Source: Apostichopus japonicus
Lineage: Eukaryota; Echinodermata; Holothuroidea; Aspidochirotida; Stichopodidae
NCBI RefSeq assembly: GCF_037975245.1
Contig: NC_092574.1
Coordinates: 7,564,213 to 7,628,212 of the forward strand
DNA length: 64,000 nt
Reading direction: 5' to 3'
Part shown: positions 25,657 to 37,399 of the stretch, piece by piece
Position numbering within the stretch: position 1 is the first letter of the stretch
Layout of the letters: each line of letters begins with the position of its first letter
Program-made: the position numbers and the translations under genes
The notes under the pieces: model-generated
Database searches by the model: none
The model's input: only the letters and a program-made list of their open reading frames with translations
Told to the model about the DNA's origin: nothing

Positions 25657-26618
25657 CTGGAACAAAAATTTTTTTAAATGCTATGAATGATATCTGTTGC
25701 AGAATGAGGCATAAACCCAAGAGGTAATTGAATTGCCACTGGTAGTAGTTTTACTTAAGTGTAATCTTTTTTGGCAAACAGGTATTGAAAAATCCCAATC
25801 TGCTCTTCTCTAGCTATGGTGGTTAGCACAATATAGCTATCTCTAGTTGATCTTAGCATCATATAACCAATTCTTCAGCATCAATTTAAGATACAGTACG
25901 GTACTTTACTGAGTATTTGCTAGTGTGACTACAACTATGACTTGAGCAGAAGGAAAAGAAACAGGTCTATGCAGTCATGCTTGTGTGTATGGATGTATAT
26001 GTGTATATGTAAGTGACATGCATGTGATGCCACTTGTAAACATAATAACTTGATACTTAAGGCAAACTTCAGTAGAGCTCATACTAGGTAGGTAGAATAC
26101 CTTTTTGTGAGTACATGGTCCCTATTGCTTTTGGTTTAGGTCAAAGTTCATCTGAGGTAAAAAACTGTTAACCTTTAATCATCGTAATTTGAGACAAACT
26201 TCAATTAAATTCATGCTTGTTATGTAGATTATTCATAGTGAGTACATGGTCCCTATTGTTTTTCTCAGAGGTCCACAGATGTCAAACACTGACAACCTTG
26301 TAAAAACCTTATCTTGACAAGACACACTTCAATTGAGCTCATACTTTGTATGTGTATTCTTTCGAGTGTTTATATGACCCATATTGTTTTATATGGAGGT
26401 TAACAGAGGTTAAACATAGAAACCTTGTAAAAAACATATAATGAGGTAAAATTCAATTGAGCTTATACAGTACTTGGTGGGTAGGTTACCCATAGTGAGA
26501 AGGTAGGTAGGCTTTCTTCTGTGCCAGTTGGCTCATAAGGTTGGTGCTTAAACCTGGTTTCCATGATGCAAGTGAAATTAGAGTGAAACACTCCCCCAAT
26601 CCGTCAATCCCTTGCTAA

Positions 26619-26790
26619 CTAGCCCCTAGCCGAAGCTAGCGACCATTTTAGAGATGGGTGGACTGAAGCAAATGGAGTAAAGTGTCTTGCACAAGGATTC
26701 AACGTATTGACTATGCCACCTGTGGGACTCAGACTCACAACCTGTGTGTTAAATGCAAAAGGTACTAAGCCACCATGACCCATAGTGAGT
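26619..26790 (-). repeat. Decayed tRNA-derived SINE
   Basis: On the minus strand there is a degenerate A box (TGGCTTAGTACC), a B-like GGTTGTGAGTCTGAGTCCC and a body CTTGTGCAAGACACTTTACTC. The body resembles CTTGGGCAAGATGCTTTATC of the satellite at 13-16.5 kb. It is related to, but older than, the satellite founder. Confidence 0.6.
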
Positions 26791-26965
26791 GAATTATTTC
26801 TATTAGTTTTTTCGGCAGTCAAAGGTCATGTGCGGTCAACAGAGGTTCAGCAATGTGTGGGACTGTGTGTGAGCCATATAATGCAAAAGTGGACCTTTTC
26901 CAGATTGGACTTTGTTTGAGGACCCCTGCATATGTCACTGGCTTAAGGATAACAGTTTTCCTTAC

Positions 26966-27070
26966 CAGGCAACAATGCTTTTTGCCTTGTTGGACAAACT
27001 CTCTTTGGGGTTGACCTGGAAGAACATGCTTGGTCAAGATCGCTACTTTCACTATCTTCATCCAGGGTAC
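26966..27070 (-). CDS. FES/FER: Probable acidic/basic linker exon of the FES/FER-like gene
   Basis: Acceptor ATTTTGGTTTGCAG and donor GTAAGG, 105 bases, phase 1 at both ends. It encodes TLDEDSESSDLDQACSSRST followed by a basic stretch (PKRVCPTRQKALLP). No domain is recognised. Phase and splice sites are good; assignment to the kinase gene is inferred. Confidence 0.6.
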
Positions 27071-28709
27071 CTGCAAACCAAAATAAAAGAACCATGTACA
27101 ATTTAATTAATGGTAAGTATGAAATTAATTCTTTCAACAAGAAATTGATAGGTAGATATTGATGGTTTGGCATATAAGAATTTCAGGTATCCTTTGACTC
27201 CATATTCAAGAACATCATATTCACTACAAATATTGTATTCTCATAATTAATTTACAACAGTGTGATTTCTTCTGACTAGTAGCTGTAATGGTAGACTTAC
27301 ATGGACTGTACTGTATGTTAATCAGTCCATATACAATATTCAGCCCATAGCCATGTACTGTTGGACACCTCACTAAAGTATGTCATTCAATACATGTGTT
27401 GTTTAGAATGATTTAGTACTTTTGAAGCTCACTTTTATAACTACCCTTTATTTTTTGCAGTGGCATAGTGAGGGGAGCAAGGGAACTTTCCCCAGGGCAC
27501 AGGGTATAGGGCCCCCTGCCCCTCGGTACTGATAATGCTCACTATGCTACTGATCGTACTTGGAGTTTTCGCATGCAAGACATAATCAAAATTTGCAATA
27601 TACAGTATTGAAGAAATTACAGCAATTACAACAAAATGAATGTTGTACATATGACACCCAGCATGTAGCCATCCATGCGTGTGCATACTGTAGTAGGACA
27701 CTTGTCACTGGTCCATCTTATTCCAGGGAGTTCATAAAGTTATGGATTTACCACCAGAGAGAAGACATGTACATGAATAAATAGGCGGTGGATGTGATTT
27801 CCTCTATCTCAAACAATATTTTGTGTCACCTTTACATATAAGCAACATTACCATATGAGTAACATATTTAATGAGTAACATTAGGATATTCAAAATTTCC
27901 AATACCTCAAAATATTGAAATGTTGAAATAATACAGATCAATGAATGGTAAGTAGGACAATCAGCATACAACCATTCACGCATGAGGGTGAGACACTTGT
28001 TAGTGGTCCATCTTATTTCGGGAAATTATTAGGTAAAGATGATAAACCTGTCTAGCTCCTATTGAGGCACTACACAACCATTGAATGTTTTGTTACATCT
28101 TCCATACACTACTTCATATATAGACTAAAGAATTCCTGCTATATATAGAATGAACATAGACTTGTGTGTGTCATGCACACATGTGGCCTCCACTTCTGAA
28201 TATATATATATTATAAATAGGAAACATTAGGGGGACATCTTAAATCCATATTCCTTATATGTTAAAGACATACAGCTAAATGAATACTGTAGTAGGTAGG
28301 CCATTCAGCAAGCAGCCATGTACTGTAAGACAAAGTTTGTTACTGGTCCATCTTTTGTCAGGGAATTTATAGTTGAGTATGCTAAACGTTTGCGTAGATC
28401 ACTGTAGCCTATATGTCCATAACCTTTGAATACATACTACATTCTGTACCCCACAATGTGCAATGAACATGGATTTGTGTGTTTGGAAGGGGGGGGGGGG
28501 CTACTACTTTAAGTAGGAGAGACCCACTGAAGACGAGTGTACTTGATTTAGGGATTTTCTTGTACACACATTGCTTCCACCGTCTTATGTCAAATTAAAC
28601 ATTTTGTGTCAACTTCAACATAGGCAACATTAGGGGGACATATTCATATATGTTGAAGACATGTACAGCTAAATGAACAGTACAGTTAAGAAAAAGTTTG
28701 TCATTGGAG

Positions 28710-29020
28710 TAGTGTTCAAACGATTATGCATAACAGAAAATACCGATTACCGATTATTTTTTTCATAATCGTACCGATTCCGATTCCATTTAATTTGAAA
28801 ATGAGAAAATATCCTGTTTATACGAAATCGGCAATAAAGTTTGTGATAGAAACAATTATTGTTGTGATTTTCCTCTGTTTCCATTTGCTTCTTGTAATAC
28901 AAGGCTCTTAGATATCCTTTGGTATGTACCAAGTAACCTCTGGAGTTTCTCGGAAAGAAAAAAAAAGATGCAATAATCGTACCGATTCTGATTCCGATTA
29001 GGTTAATCGTTTGAACACTA
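28710..29020. mobile_element. hAT-type MITE, 311 bp
   Basis: Inverted ends TAGTGTTCAAACGATTA match perfectly, flanked by CATTGGAG and CATTGGAC, a 7-of-8 target duplication as expected for hAT elements. The interior is rich in ACCGATT/AATCGGT. Confidence 0.85.
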
Positions 29021-29487
29021 CATTGGACCATTTTATTTCAGGGAATGTATAGTTGAGGATGATAAATATTGGCCTAGCTGGCTCTCACTGTAGCCCTTCA
29101 TGACCTTCGAATACATATTCCATACTACATACCTCACAATGTGCAATGGACATGGATTTGTGTGTGTGGAGGGAGAGGGGACTACTAGGTAGGAAAGACC
29201 CATTGAAGACATGGGAACATGTTTTAAGGATTGCCATGAACACTATATGTGGCTTTAATGTCTTACAGGCCTATCAAATTAAATATTTTGTGTCAACTTA
29301 CACATAGGCAACATTAGGGGACATATATTCATATGTTGAAGACGTGCTATTAGCCACTGTGCCCCTGCTTATCTTAAACCCTGGTCCATCTTATTTCAAG
29401 GAATTTATAGTTGAGGTTGCAAAACATTTGCCTAGCTCACTGTATCCCTACATGACCTTTGGATAAATATTCCATAGTACTTAGCTC

Positions 29488-31060
29488 CATAGGCGTACGA
29501 GGCAGGGGGGCAGAATGCCCCCCCAAATTTCCAGAGGACAAGAAATTCGGGCAAAAGTCCTGAAAAATTCGGGCAGCTTTAGAGGAGAAAAAAAATATAT
29601 ATACTGCCCGAATTTTTCAGGACTTTTGCCCGAATTTCTTGTCATCTGGAAATATTTATATATAAATATGCAGTAGCTTGCCCGAATCTTTTTCAAATTT
29701 TTGCCCGACAATTCCATGATTTTCTTTATTTAGCATCATGATGCCGAATATTTCCGTGTAACACCACCGTAAGCGCAGTTCCACTGGGCTACCACGCTTT
29801 TTGCACGATCAATTTTTTTCTAACTAGTCAATTGTATACCTGGACCAAGGGCGGCGGAACCGGGGGGGGCATAGGGGGCACGTGCCCCCCACTTTCCCTC
29901 ATATTAAAAATGTGCCTTTTTTCTACATAAAAATTCAGGTGCCTCAAGTTAGCAAGAGGCCAGGGAACCAGAATGAACACTCGGGAAGGGCCGTTTCCGG
30001 CCATCTGAGGGGTTTGTAAAACCACAAATTTTATAGTACGCTCCGCGCCAACCGATGGTGGCGCTCCGCTCAGATAGTCATGCAAACAACTTTGCAAATC
30101 CTGGCTAAGCCCGTGACTTTTAATGAATTTCTGTTGGTCAAACTCAAAGCTATTTCGAATGGAATTTTTTTTTAAAGATATTAACAAGAAAAAAACTCTA
30201 ATTCGGAAGATTCCTACATTAGCAACTAGCATGATTTCACCTCATTTTGTCTCAAAAGAAAACTTGTTCCTTGTTTCCCAATTTGCGCATTGGATATTGC
30301 AGTGCTAGAGTAGTATGCATATTTTCCTTTAGGGGGGGGGGGGCATTAATGGAGTGATGTGTATACACAAATAAGATAATACAATAAGAGTTATAAAGGG
30401 TACTAAATATAAGGCTGCATCAGTCCAATCAAGTTTCTGCAAAGTGCCCTTTGATGTCGGTGCCCCCCCCCAGATTAAAAGTGCTTCCGCCGCCCTTGAC
30501 CTGGACATCCCCAGCATGAGTGTGTATAAGAAACATTTTCTTTTCATGGATGGTTGGGGGGAAGTGCCTACAAGCCTAGAGGTACAGGTAAATATATTCT
30601 TTGTTATATTTTATACTTTTTTTGTGAGACAAATTGCAGTCTCACCCGACACAGCGACATTATCCCGCCTACGCGTCGTTGAACAATGTATGTTTTTCTG
30701 GAGGTAGCTGAGTACTGTGTTAAAATAATAAATAAGGTAACTAAATATGAGCTTAAAAAATATATTGTCCCATTTTTCCCCTTCAAAGTGATGTTACCAT
30801 TTTTTCTTCTTCTAATTTCCCAAATTTTTGGGGAAGTGTAAATTTCTAAAACGTGAGATTATTAAATAAAGAATGTTTAGATGCAACTTGCAAGGCCTCA
30901 GAAGTGCCGTTTCCGGCAATCTGAGAGGCATTGTGTGCCAAAAAAATTCTTGTACGCTACGCGCCAACCGATGGTGGCGCTCCGCTTAGATAGTGTCACA
31001 GGAACTTTCGGGCACAAAAAGTTCTGCCCCCCCAAACTGAAATGGTCCCGTACGCCTATG
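29488..31060. mobile_element. Outer hAT-type element, interrupted by a second element
   Basis: Inverted ends CATAGGCGTACG / CGTACGCCTATG are flanked by an exact 8-bp duplication, CTTAGCTC, at 29480-29487 and 31061-31068. The total of 1,573 bp includes a nested element of 653 bp. G-rich and C-rich tracts lie just inside both ends. No intact transposase frame. Confidence 0.88.
29846..30498. mobile_element. Nested hAT-type element, 653 bp
   Basis: Inverted ends CAAGGGCGGCGGAA match over 14 bases and are flanked by the exact 8-bp duplication ACCTGGAC at 29838-29845 and 30499-30506. It is inserted in the outer element, hence younger. No transposase frame. Confidence 0.9.
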
Positions 31061-31411
31061 CTTAGCTCACAGTGTCCAATGGGCATATAAGTGGAGGGGG
31101 GGGGGTACTAAGTAGGATAGACCTGCATTGGAATCATGTGTAACTAGGCTATACCAAAGTTCAAACACAAGCGTTAAAATGCCTCAGAACTCAATTTTTT
31201 TTATAAGTAAATATTATATGTACTTGCCCAATGTTAAATGAATGGTGGTTATGACATTCAGCACACAGCCAAGTCCAGTAACACAAAGTTTGTCACTGGA
31301 CCTGTATTGGGGTACACTTCAATCCAAACATCACAAAAGACATTTTTTGTATATGTACGCAGTTGTCAAACTCATTATCAATCACTACATGAAATATCAA
31401 ACCTTTCTTAC

Positions 31412-31473
31412 CTGTCAAGGTTTTGTGTGTTGTTTCAGGAGATGACTACTGTCACAGGAGCTTGTTTCAGATT
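31412..31473 (-). CDS. Candidate upstream linker exon, frame broken
   Basis: Acceptor AATTTTACAG and strong donor GTAAGA flank 62 bases. In phase 1 it reads SETSSCDSSHLLKQHTK, of the same Ser-rich style as the neighbouring exons, but runs into TGA just before the donor. One added base would make it 63 bases and symmetric. It may be a chance splice-site pair. Confidence 0.25.
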
Positions 31474-31908
31474 CTGTAAAATTTTCACAACTTTCCTAAT
31501 CTTGTGGAACTGAAAGATATGTGCAAAAGGTCATGAAGAATTTGTAGCTACAGAGTATACATTGCATAATTATTTAAGAATGAAACAGATCCAACAGTAA
31601 GCTAATGGGGTCTTACTTTACCAAGTGCTGTAACGTTAGCTAGGCATTTTGGACTAGTCACTGACCATAACTGTGTGTTATGGTTTATCAAAGGTGGAAG
31701 CTGTTTAACCGATCGTCAGCCAAATACCCAGAATTTGTAGCAAAGTATATACTGTACCTGTAATATATATTGTCATATTTTCCGAGAGTATTTTTAACTC
31801 ATAGAGACAGATATTTTGACTATTTATTTCTTCAATGTTGTTTACATTTTAGACTGTTGAACGGTGGCTTAATAAATTGGACAGATCATTAAATGTTTTG
31901 TTTAGTGT

Positions 31909-32343
31909 ATTTTCAATAAAACTACTGTACTGTCTTTTTGCGTGCTTTGGGCGCTGTTATTAGACCTCCTAATCAAAGGTTTATTCTATACTAATGAGGT
32001 TATATTAATTGTTGCGGTTGGATTAACTAAATCCTTTTGTCTCGATGATTTGTGTTTCAAGGGTTTTAAGTTTTGTTCTGCTTGAACCTTTTATTTATTT
32101 ACCATTTTATTAAATAATTACTATACATAATAATTTATGTTTTATGGTGTTGCTTCATATTTCTTATTTGTGTCGATGGCCACCAATACTAATGAATGGG
32201 TGATCATGATCTGGTAAATAAGTGAAGTTCCTTATCTGACCGAAACTCGGGTAAATATCCACAACGTTTACTAAAACCTCCACAACACAGTCACTGCTGT
32301 TTGCACGATTCTTACCCACTTTTACTAGTTTTAACAATAATTT
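31909..32343. repeat. Segmental duplication, copy A
   Basis: About 430 bp, from TTTTCAATAAAACTACTG to CTAGTTTTAACAATAATTT, repeated almost unchanged at 33267-33698 in direct orientation. Neither copy contains a recognisable gene. The pair brackets a minisatellite array. Confidence 0.92.
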
Positions 32344-32799
32344 ATATATATTAATATAATAATATAATATATTTTTATATATTAATAACCTATTAGCTTA
32401 AACCTATAATCCGAAACCAAAATGTCTCCGCCTTGAAGCAGCCAAACAGGCACCATGAACAGCTTCGGCCCTGCAATGCAACATCAAACAAACAGTCAAA
32501 GCATTGTAGAAGAAAATATGTCAGTAAGACATCTCAAATTCTAGCAGGCCTATGTAGTTTTTCACAAAGGTAGTATGCTATTTTAATATTCTACAGCTCA
32601 GTTATTTTCTGTAGTGTTTCACACCAAGATAGCAGTCCAAACACTAGGTTGAACTGGTTTTGCCCACCATGGTTATTCACACACTTGATATTCCATTCTG
32701 GGTGTCACTTACTACTGTACATCAAAGACACAGTGGTTCAAACACTTGGTACAAAACACTGAGTGTTTGGTGTACCATCTTAACCAGACAGTAGGGTTG

Positions 32800-33266
32800 A
32801 GGCTAGTGTCAAGGTGTTTCGGCAAAACAGCTAGTTGAGACTAGTTTCAAGGTGTATCGACAACGCCAGCTAGTTGAGACTAGTTTCAAGGTGTTTCGAC
32901 AACAATACTTGGTATTGCTTTCTGAGGGTTCCACTGAGATTAGAGTCAAGGTGTTTCGACACACAGCTAGTTGAGGCTAGTGTCAAGGTGTTTCGACAAC
33001 AAGACTAATTGGTATTGCATTCTGAGGGTTTCACTGAGATTAGTGTCAAGGTGTTTCGACAACGCAGCTAGTTGAGGTTAGTTTCAAGGTGTTTCGACAA
33101 CGCCAGCTAGTTGAGACTAGTTTCAAGGTGTTTCGACAACAAAACTTGGTATTGCTTTTTTAGGGTTCCACTGAGATTAGTGTCAAGGTGTTTCGACAAC
33201 ACAGCTAGTTGAGGCTAGTGTCAAGGTGTGTCGACAACAAGACTAATTGGTATTGCATTCTGAGGG
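32800..33266. repeat. GTGTTTCGACAAC minisatellite array, locus 1
   Basis: The core TCAAGGTGTTTCGACAAC alternates with CAGCTAGTTGAGACTAG and, in a longer period, TTGGTATTGCATTCTGAGGG and CACTGAGATTAG. The composite unit is roughly 100-140 bp with internal sub-repeats. Its right edge abuts duplication copy B. Confidence 0.9.
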
Positions 33267-33698
33267 TATTTTCAATAAAACTATACTGTTTTTTTGCGTG
33301 CTTTGGGCGCTGTTATTAGACCTCCTAATCAAAGGTTTATTCTATACTAATGAGGTTATATTAATTGTTGCGGTTGGATTAACTTAATCCTTTTGTCTCG
33401 ATGATTTGTGTTTCAAGGGTTTTAAGTTTTGTTCTGCTTGAACCTTTTATTTATTTACCATTTTATTAAATAATTACTATACATAATAAATTATGTTTTA
33501 TGGTGTTGCTTCATATTTCTTATTTGTGTCGATGGCCACCAATACTAATGAATGGGTGATCATGATCTGGTAAATAAGTGAAGTTCCTTATCTGACCGAA
33601 ACTCGGGTAAATATCCACAACGTTTACTAAAACCTCCACAACACAGTCACTGCTGTTTGCACGATTCTTACCCACTTTTACTAGTTTTAACAATAATT
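33267..33698. repeat. Segmental duplication, copy B
   Basis: Direct copy of 31909-32343 with a few substitutions and small indels near the start. It begins exactly where the GTGTTTCGACAAC array stops. Confidence 0.92.
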
Positions 33699-34135
33699 TT
33701 TTTCTTACTTAACTCTGTGTAGCACATCTTCATCATGAACAATATCTTGTGATTATATTTTAAAAATGAATTCAGTGATAAAAGACAACAAATTTTGCCA
33801 AAACTTTACACACACAATACGACAGGACAGACTTCTAAGTAACCATGCTGTTACCAGGACATTTGTACCCAAACCGCAGTATCAGCCAGTGAAAACAAAC
33901 GATAGATACATTCACTAAGTACTATGGTCTAGCTTGATCGCCAGAGCTAAAATACTCTTATTCAGAAGTTTTAACTTCAAGTAATTTCAAATAATTGTGT
34001 AGTTGTTATTTGCTACTAAACACTAATCGTATAAGTCAAGAAACCTTTTCTTTACTTAGCTAGAGCTATTATCTGTACGTTATCTACACTATTCAAGAGT
34101 AGAACAACACATTGAGATATATATGATGCAGCTCA

Positions 34136-34480
34136 AATTTACGACCCTTATAACGTCTCAGACCAAGATAAAATAGAAAAAATTCAAAGGAAGGCAGCAC
34201 ATTTTGTAACTCGTGATTCCATAGGGCAATCCAGCGTCACTGGGATCTTAAAGACTTTGGAATGGGAACCCCTCATAGAAAGACAGAAAAGGGCCAGACT
34301 CATGTTTTTTTTATCAAATTATAAATGGCCTAGTTGCAGTCCCAAACGAGACTAATCCCTTCTTGAAACCAGGGAGACGTGACAGCTATACTCAAACTCC
34401 TTGCTTTTCATTATAGTTTCTATCCTAGGACTATTAAAGTCTGGAATACGCAATCCTTGGCCGATAAGGAGAGCCATATT
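34136..34480 (+). pseudogene. Non-LTR retrotransposon reverse-transcriptase C-terminal fragment
   Basis: Translation gives YDPYNVSDQDKIEKIQRKAA, then HFVTRDS..SSVTGILKTLEW and ERQKRARLMFF. After a shift come RRDSYTQTP and SFYPRTIKVWN. This is the characteristic tail after the reverse transcriptase of CR1/L2/Jockey-type LINEs (VQRRAARFV, SSVT..L..L.W, PRTI..WN). Frameshifts mark it as dead. Confidence 0.75.
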
Positions 34481-35030
34481 CTTTGAGGTGCTTAAAACTA
34501 GATTGCCCACGTATGGTTGTTAGTGTTACTAGCACTGCTGCCCTGAGTAACAACATCCTCGTTGTGATACCCGAGAGGGGTTTTAACAAGTACGTAACAG
34601 AAACAGAAATACACTGTAGATTGGTGTGTGCTCACCGGCAAAAATCTGGTGACTGCCGAAAAGTGACTTCAGCCTGCGCTGCCCATAGACGTTAACTCGA
34701 ATTAGGCAAGTCTAATGTAATTCACATATATACCTTAGGCCTAGCCTAATCGTGCATCGTTTTATTGTACATCAACCATGGACTCTTGTGTGGAGGTGTG
34801 CGAAAAGTTCCCATTTTCATGCAGAAGAGGTTATAGCGCTTACACAGGTTAAATCTCTGACCTAGGTGGCTAAATCCTGACTAGTCCAAAATCACAACAT
34901 TGCACCACGGTGCACACACACAGAAATATTTTCTGAGTTCTCCGTACCATTGATTTTGCACAGGAATGAGATCTCAAAATAAAATATAGTTTGTTATATA
35001 CAGTAGATACAGTCAACCATCTCCGTGAGG

Positions 35031-35440
35031 CGTTGCAAATGTTCAAAGCCCCCAGTCCCAAACCCCCACGGTATGGTACTCATACTTCATGAACACCTAG
35101 CTGGTACATACGAAATTTGGGTCAGGACTTAGTTTGGGTCAAATCCCTATTTTCCTTGGCGCACAGGGCCCGAATCACATGCCCGATATGCCAATTTTGT
35201 TTTTGACTTATAAAAAAAATGAAACAGCTCCCATTGACTTTATGTTAGCTCCGTGCGTGGGGTGTTGCAAATGTTCAAAGCCCCCAGTCCCAAGTCCCCA
35301 CGGTATGGTACTCAAACTTCATGAACACCTAGCTGGTACATACGAAATTTGGGTCAGGACTTAGTTTGGGTCAAATCCCTATTTTCCTTGGCGCACGGGG
35401 CCCCTAACACATGCCAGATATGCCAAGTTTGTTTTTATCT
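35031..35440. repeat. Two-copy tandem repeat, ~219-bp period
   Basis: The block from CCGTGAGGCGTTGCAAATG through CATGAACACCTAGCTGG to TTTCCTTGGCGCACAGGG occurs at about 35034-35215 and 35252-35440, with about 95 per cent identity by eye. No gene recognised. Confidence 0.85.
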
Positions 35441-35561
35441 ACAGATGTCTATACTGTACCTGTACTAAGTAATAATGTAGCATGACAATGTTGCCTTTTT
35501 GGTGATTGGAAAAGAGTAGACTTTGGAACACATATCATCAGTCACTAACATAGCAAATTCT

Positions 35562-35899
35562 TTAACTTTAAGACTCGCGCAAAACGAAACGTTAATCTGA
35601 CCTAGTTTCGAAAGGTGTAACAAAAGTGTTAGACACCATCATCAACCCAGAAAATACGCAAACAGCTTGCTACTGTACCTTTGGTAATTAGACACTAGTG
35701 TACAGTCAGTACATACAGCTGTGGTCAATACCTACAGTGTACAAACGATGCAGCGATGGACATATCTCAGGTCCCGCTAAAGATAACAAGGTATCACTTT
35801 CATTACTGTGTTCATTTTGTTGCTCAACAAGCAGAAAATTTCACTTGCAAGCAACAGAAAGTTTCCTTTTTTAGAGGGGCGAGTCTTCAATGCCTTTAA
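35562..35899. mobile_element. TTAA-flanked MITE, copy 2, inverted
   Basis: The reverse complement of this stretch aligns with 19293-19664 over its whole length, including GACACTAGTGTACAGTCAGT and the GACTCGC ends. It is diverged but clearly the same family. TTAA is present at both ends. Confidence 0.8.
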
Positions 35900-36397
35900 C
35901 TGCCAAAATCTGATGATTAAATCAAAAGATATTTTCATCTCATATAGATACTACTAGACTGGATAAGAGGAGCTTAAATAGGCGTTAGGTGAGACATTTC
36001 TTCAGGTATTTAGGCTTCATTTTGTTTCCTTTAATACTGATGCTACAACAAAAATTGGGGGTTGGGGGCCGGGGGGGCAGAGTAAGAATCAATACTTATT
36101 ATAGATTCAGAATCAATTTACCCCCTTGAGTATTTAAGTTGCAGAAAAGGCAGCTTTTCATCAATGGTCTATATACGTCTCATGCTTTACTTAATGATTG
36201 CTGTGTAATGAGATCCCTTTTGCGAATATGATTTGAGGTTATTCTAAAAAATAAGTACAGTATGTGGAAGCTTGGGGTATAGGAGCACAAGGCCTAGTTT
36301 TACGAAGAAAATGGTCTCCATACAGGAGAGCAGTGGCAAAATTGTGTTCCACGTCATACATTATTTTGTCAATCTGGTTATATGTGAAATTTTTTTT

Positions 36398-37180
36398 GTA
36401 AAGGTGTTTCAACAACGCAGCTAGTTGAGACTAGTTTCAAGGTGTTTCCACAACGCCAGCTAGTTGAGACTAGTTTCAAGGTGTTTCGACAACAAAACTT
36501 GGTATTGCATTCTGAGGGTTCCACTGAGATTAGTGTCAAGGTGTTTCGACAACACAGCTAGTTGAGGCTAGTGTCAAGGTGTTTCGACAACAAGACTAAT
36601 TGGTATTGCATTCTGAGGGTTTCACTGAGATAAGTGTCAAGGCGTTTCGACAACGCAGCTAGTTGAGGCTAGTGTCAAGGTGTTTCGACAACACAGCTAG
36701 TTGAGACTAGTTTCAAGGTGTTTCCACAACGCCAGCTAGTTGAGACTAGTTTCAAGGTGTTTCGACAACAAAACTTGGTATTGCATTCTGAGGGTTCCAC
36801 TGAGATTAGTGTCAAGGTGTTTCGACAACACAGCTAGTTGAGGCTAGTCTCAAGGTGTTTCAACAACAAAACATGGTATTGCTTTTTGAGGGTTCCACTG
36901 AGATTAGTGTCAAGGTGTAATGACAACACAGCTAGTTGAGGCTAGTGTCAAGGTGTTTCGACAACAAGACTTGGTATTGCATTCTGAGGGTTTCACTGAG
37001 ATTAGTGTCATGGTGTTTTGACAACACAGCTAGTTGAGGCTAGTGTCAAGGTGTTTCGACAACAAGATTCTGAGGGTTTCACTAAGATTAGTGTCAAGGT
37101 GTTTCGACAACACAGCTAGTTTAGGCTAGTGTCAAGGTGTTTCGACAACAAAACTTGGTATTGCATTCTGAGGGTTTCAC
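36398..37180. repeat. GTGTTTCGACAAC minisatellite array, locus 2
   Basis: The same composite unit as locus 1, about 780 bp. Flanking sequence on the right (GATTCAAACACTTGGAATGCC, CTGAGTGTTTCGTGTACC) resembles that on the left of locus 1 near 32720-32790. A single reversed copy (AGCTGTGTTGTCGAAACACC) lies at about 37530. Confidence 0.9.
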
Positions 37181-37399
37181 TTACTGTACCAGGACAAAGT
37201 GATTCAAACACTTGGAATGCCATGCAGGGTGTTTCAATTACGGCATCACAGACACAGTGATTCAAACACCTGTTACAGCAAACTGAGTGTTTCGTGTACC
37301 AACTTTACCTAGGGCCTAGATCTGAGGGTTTCGCTTACCTTAGTGATGCAAACAGTTAGTACCGCAAACTCAGTGTTTCTTTTCCTTCATTTCTTGACT

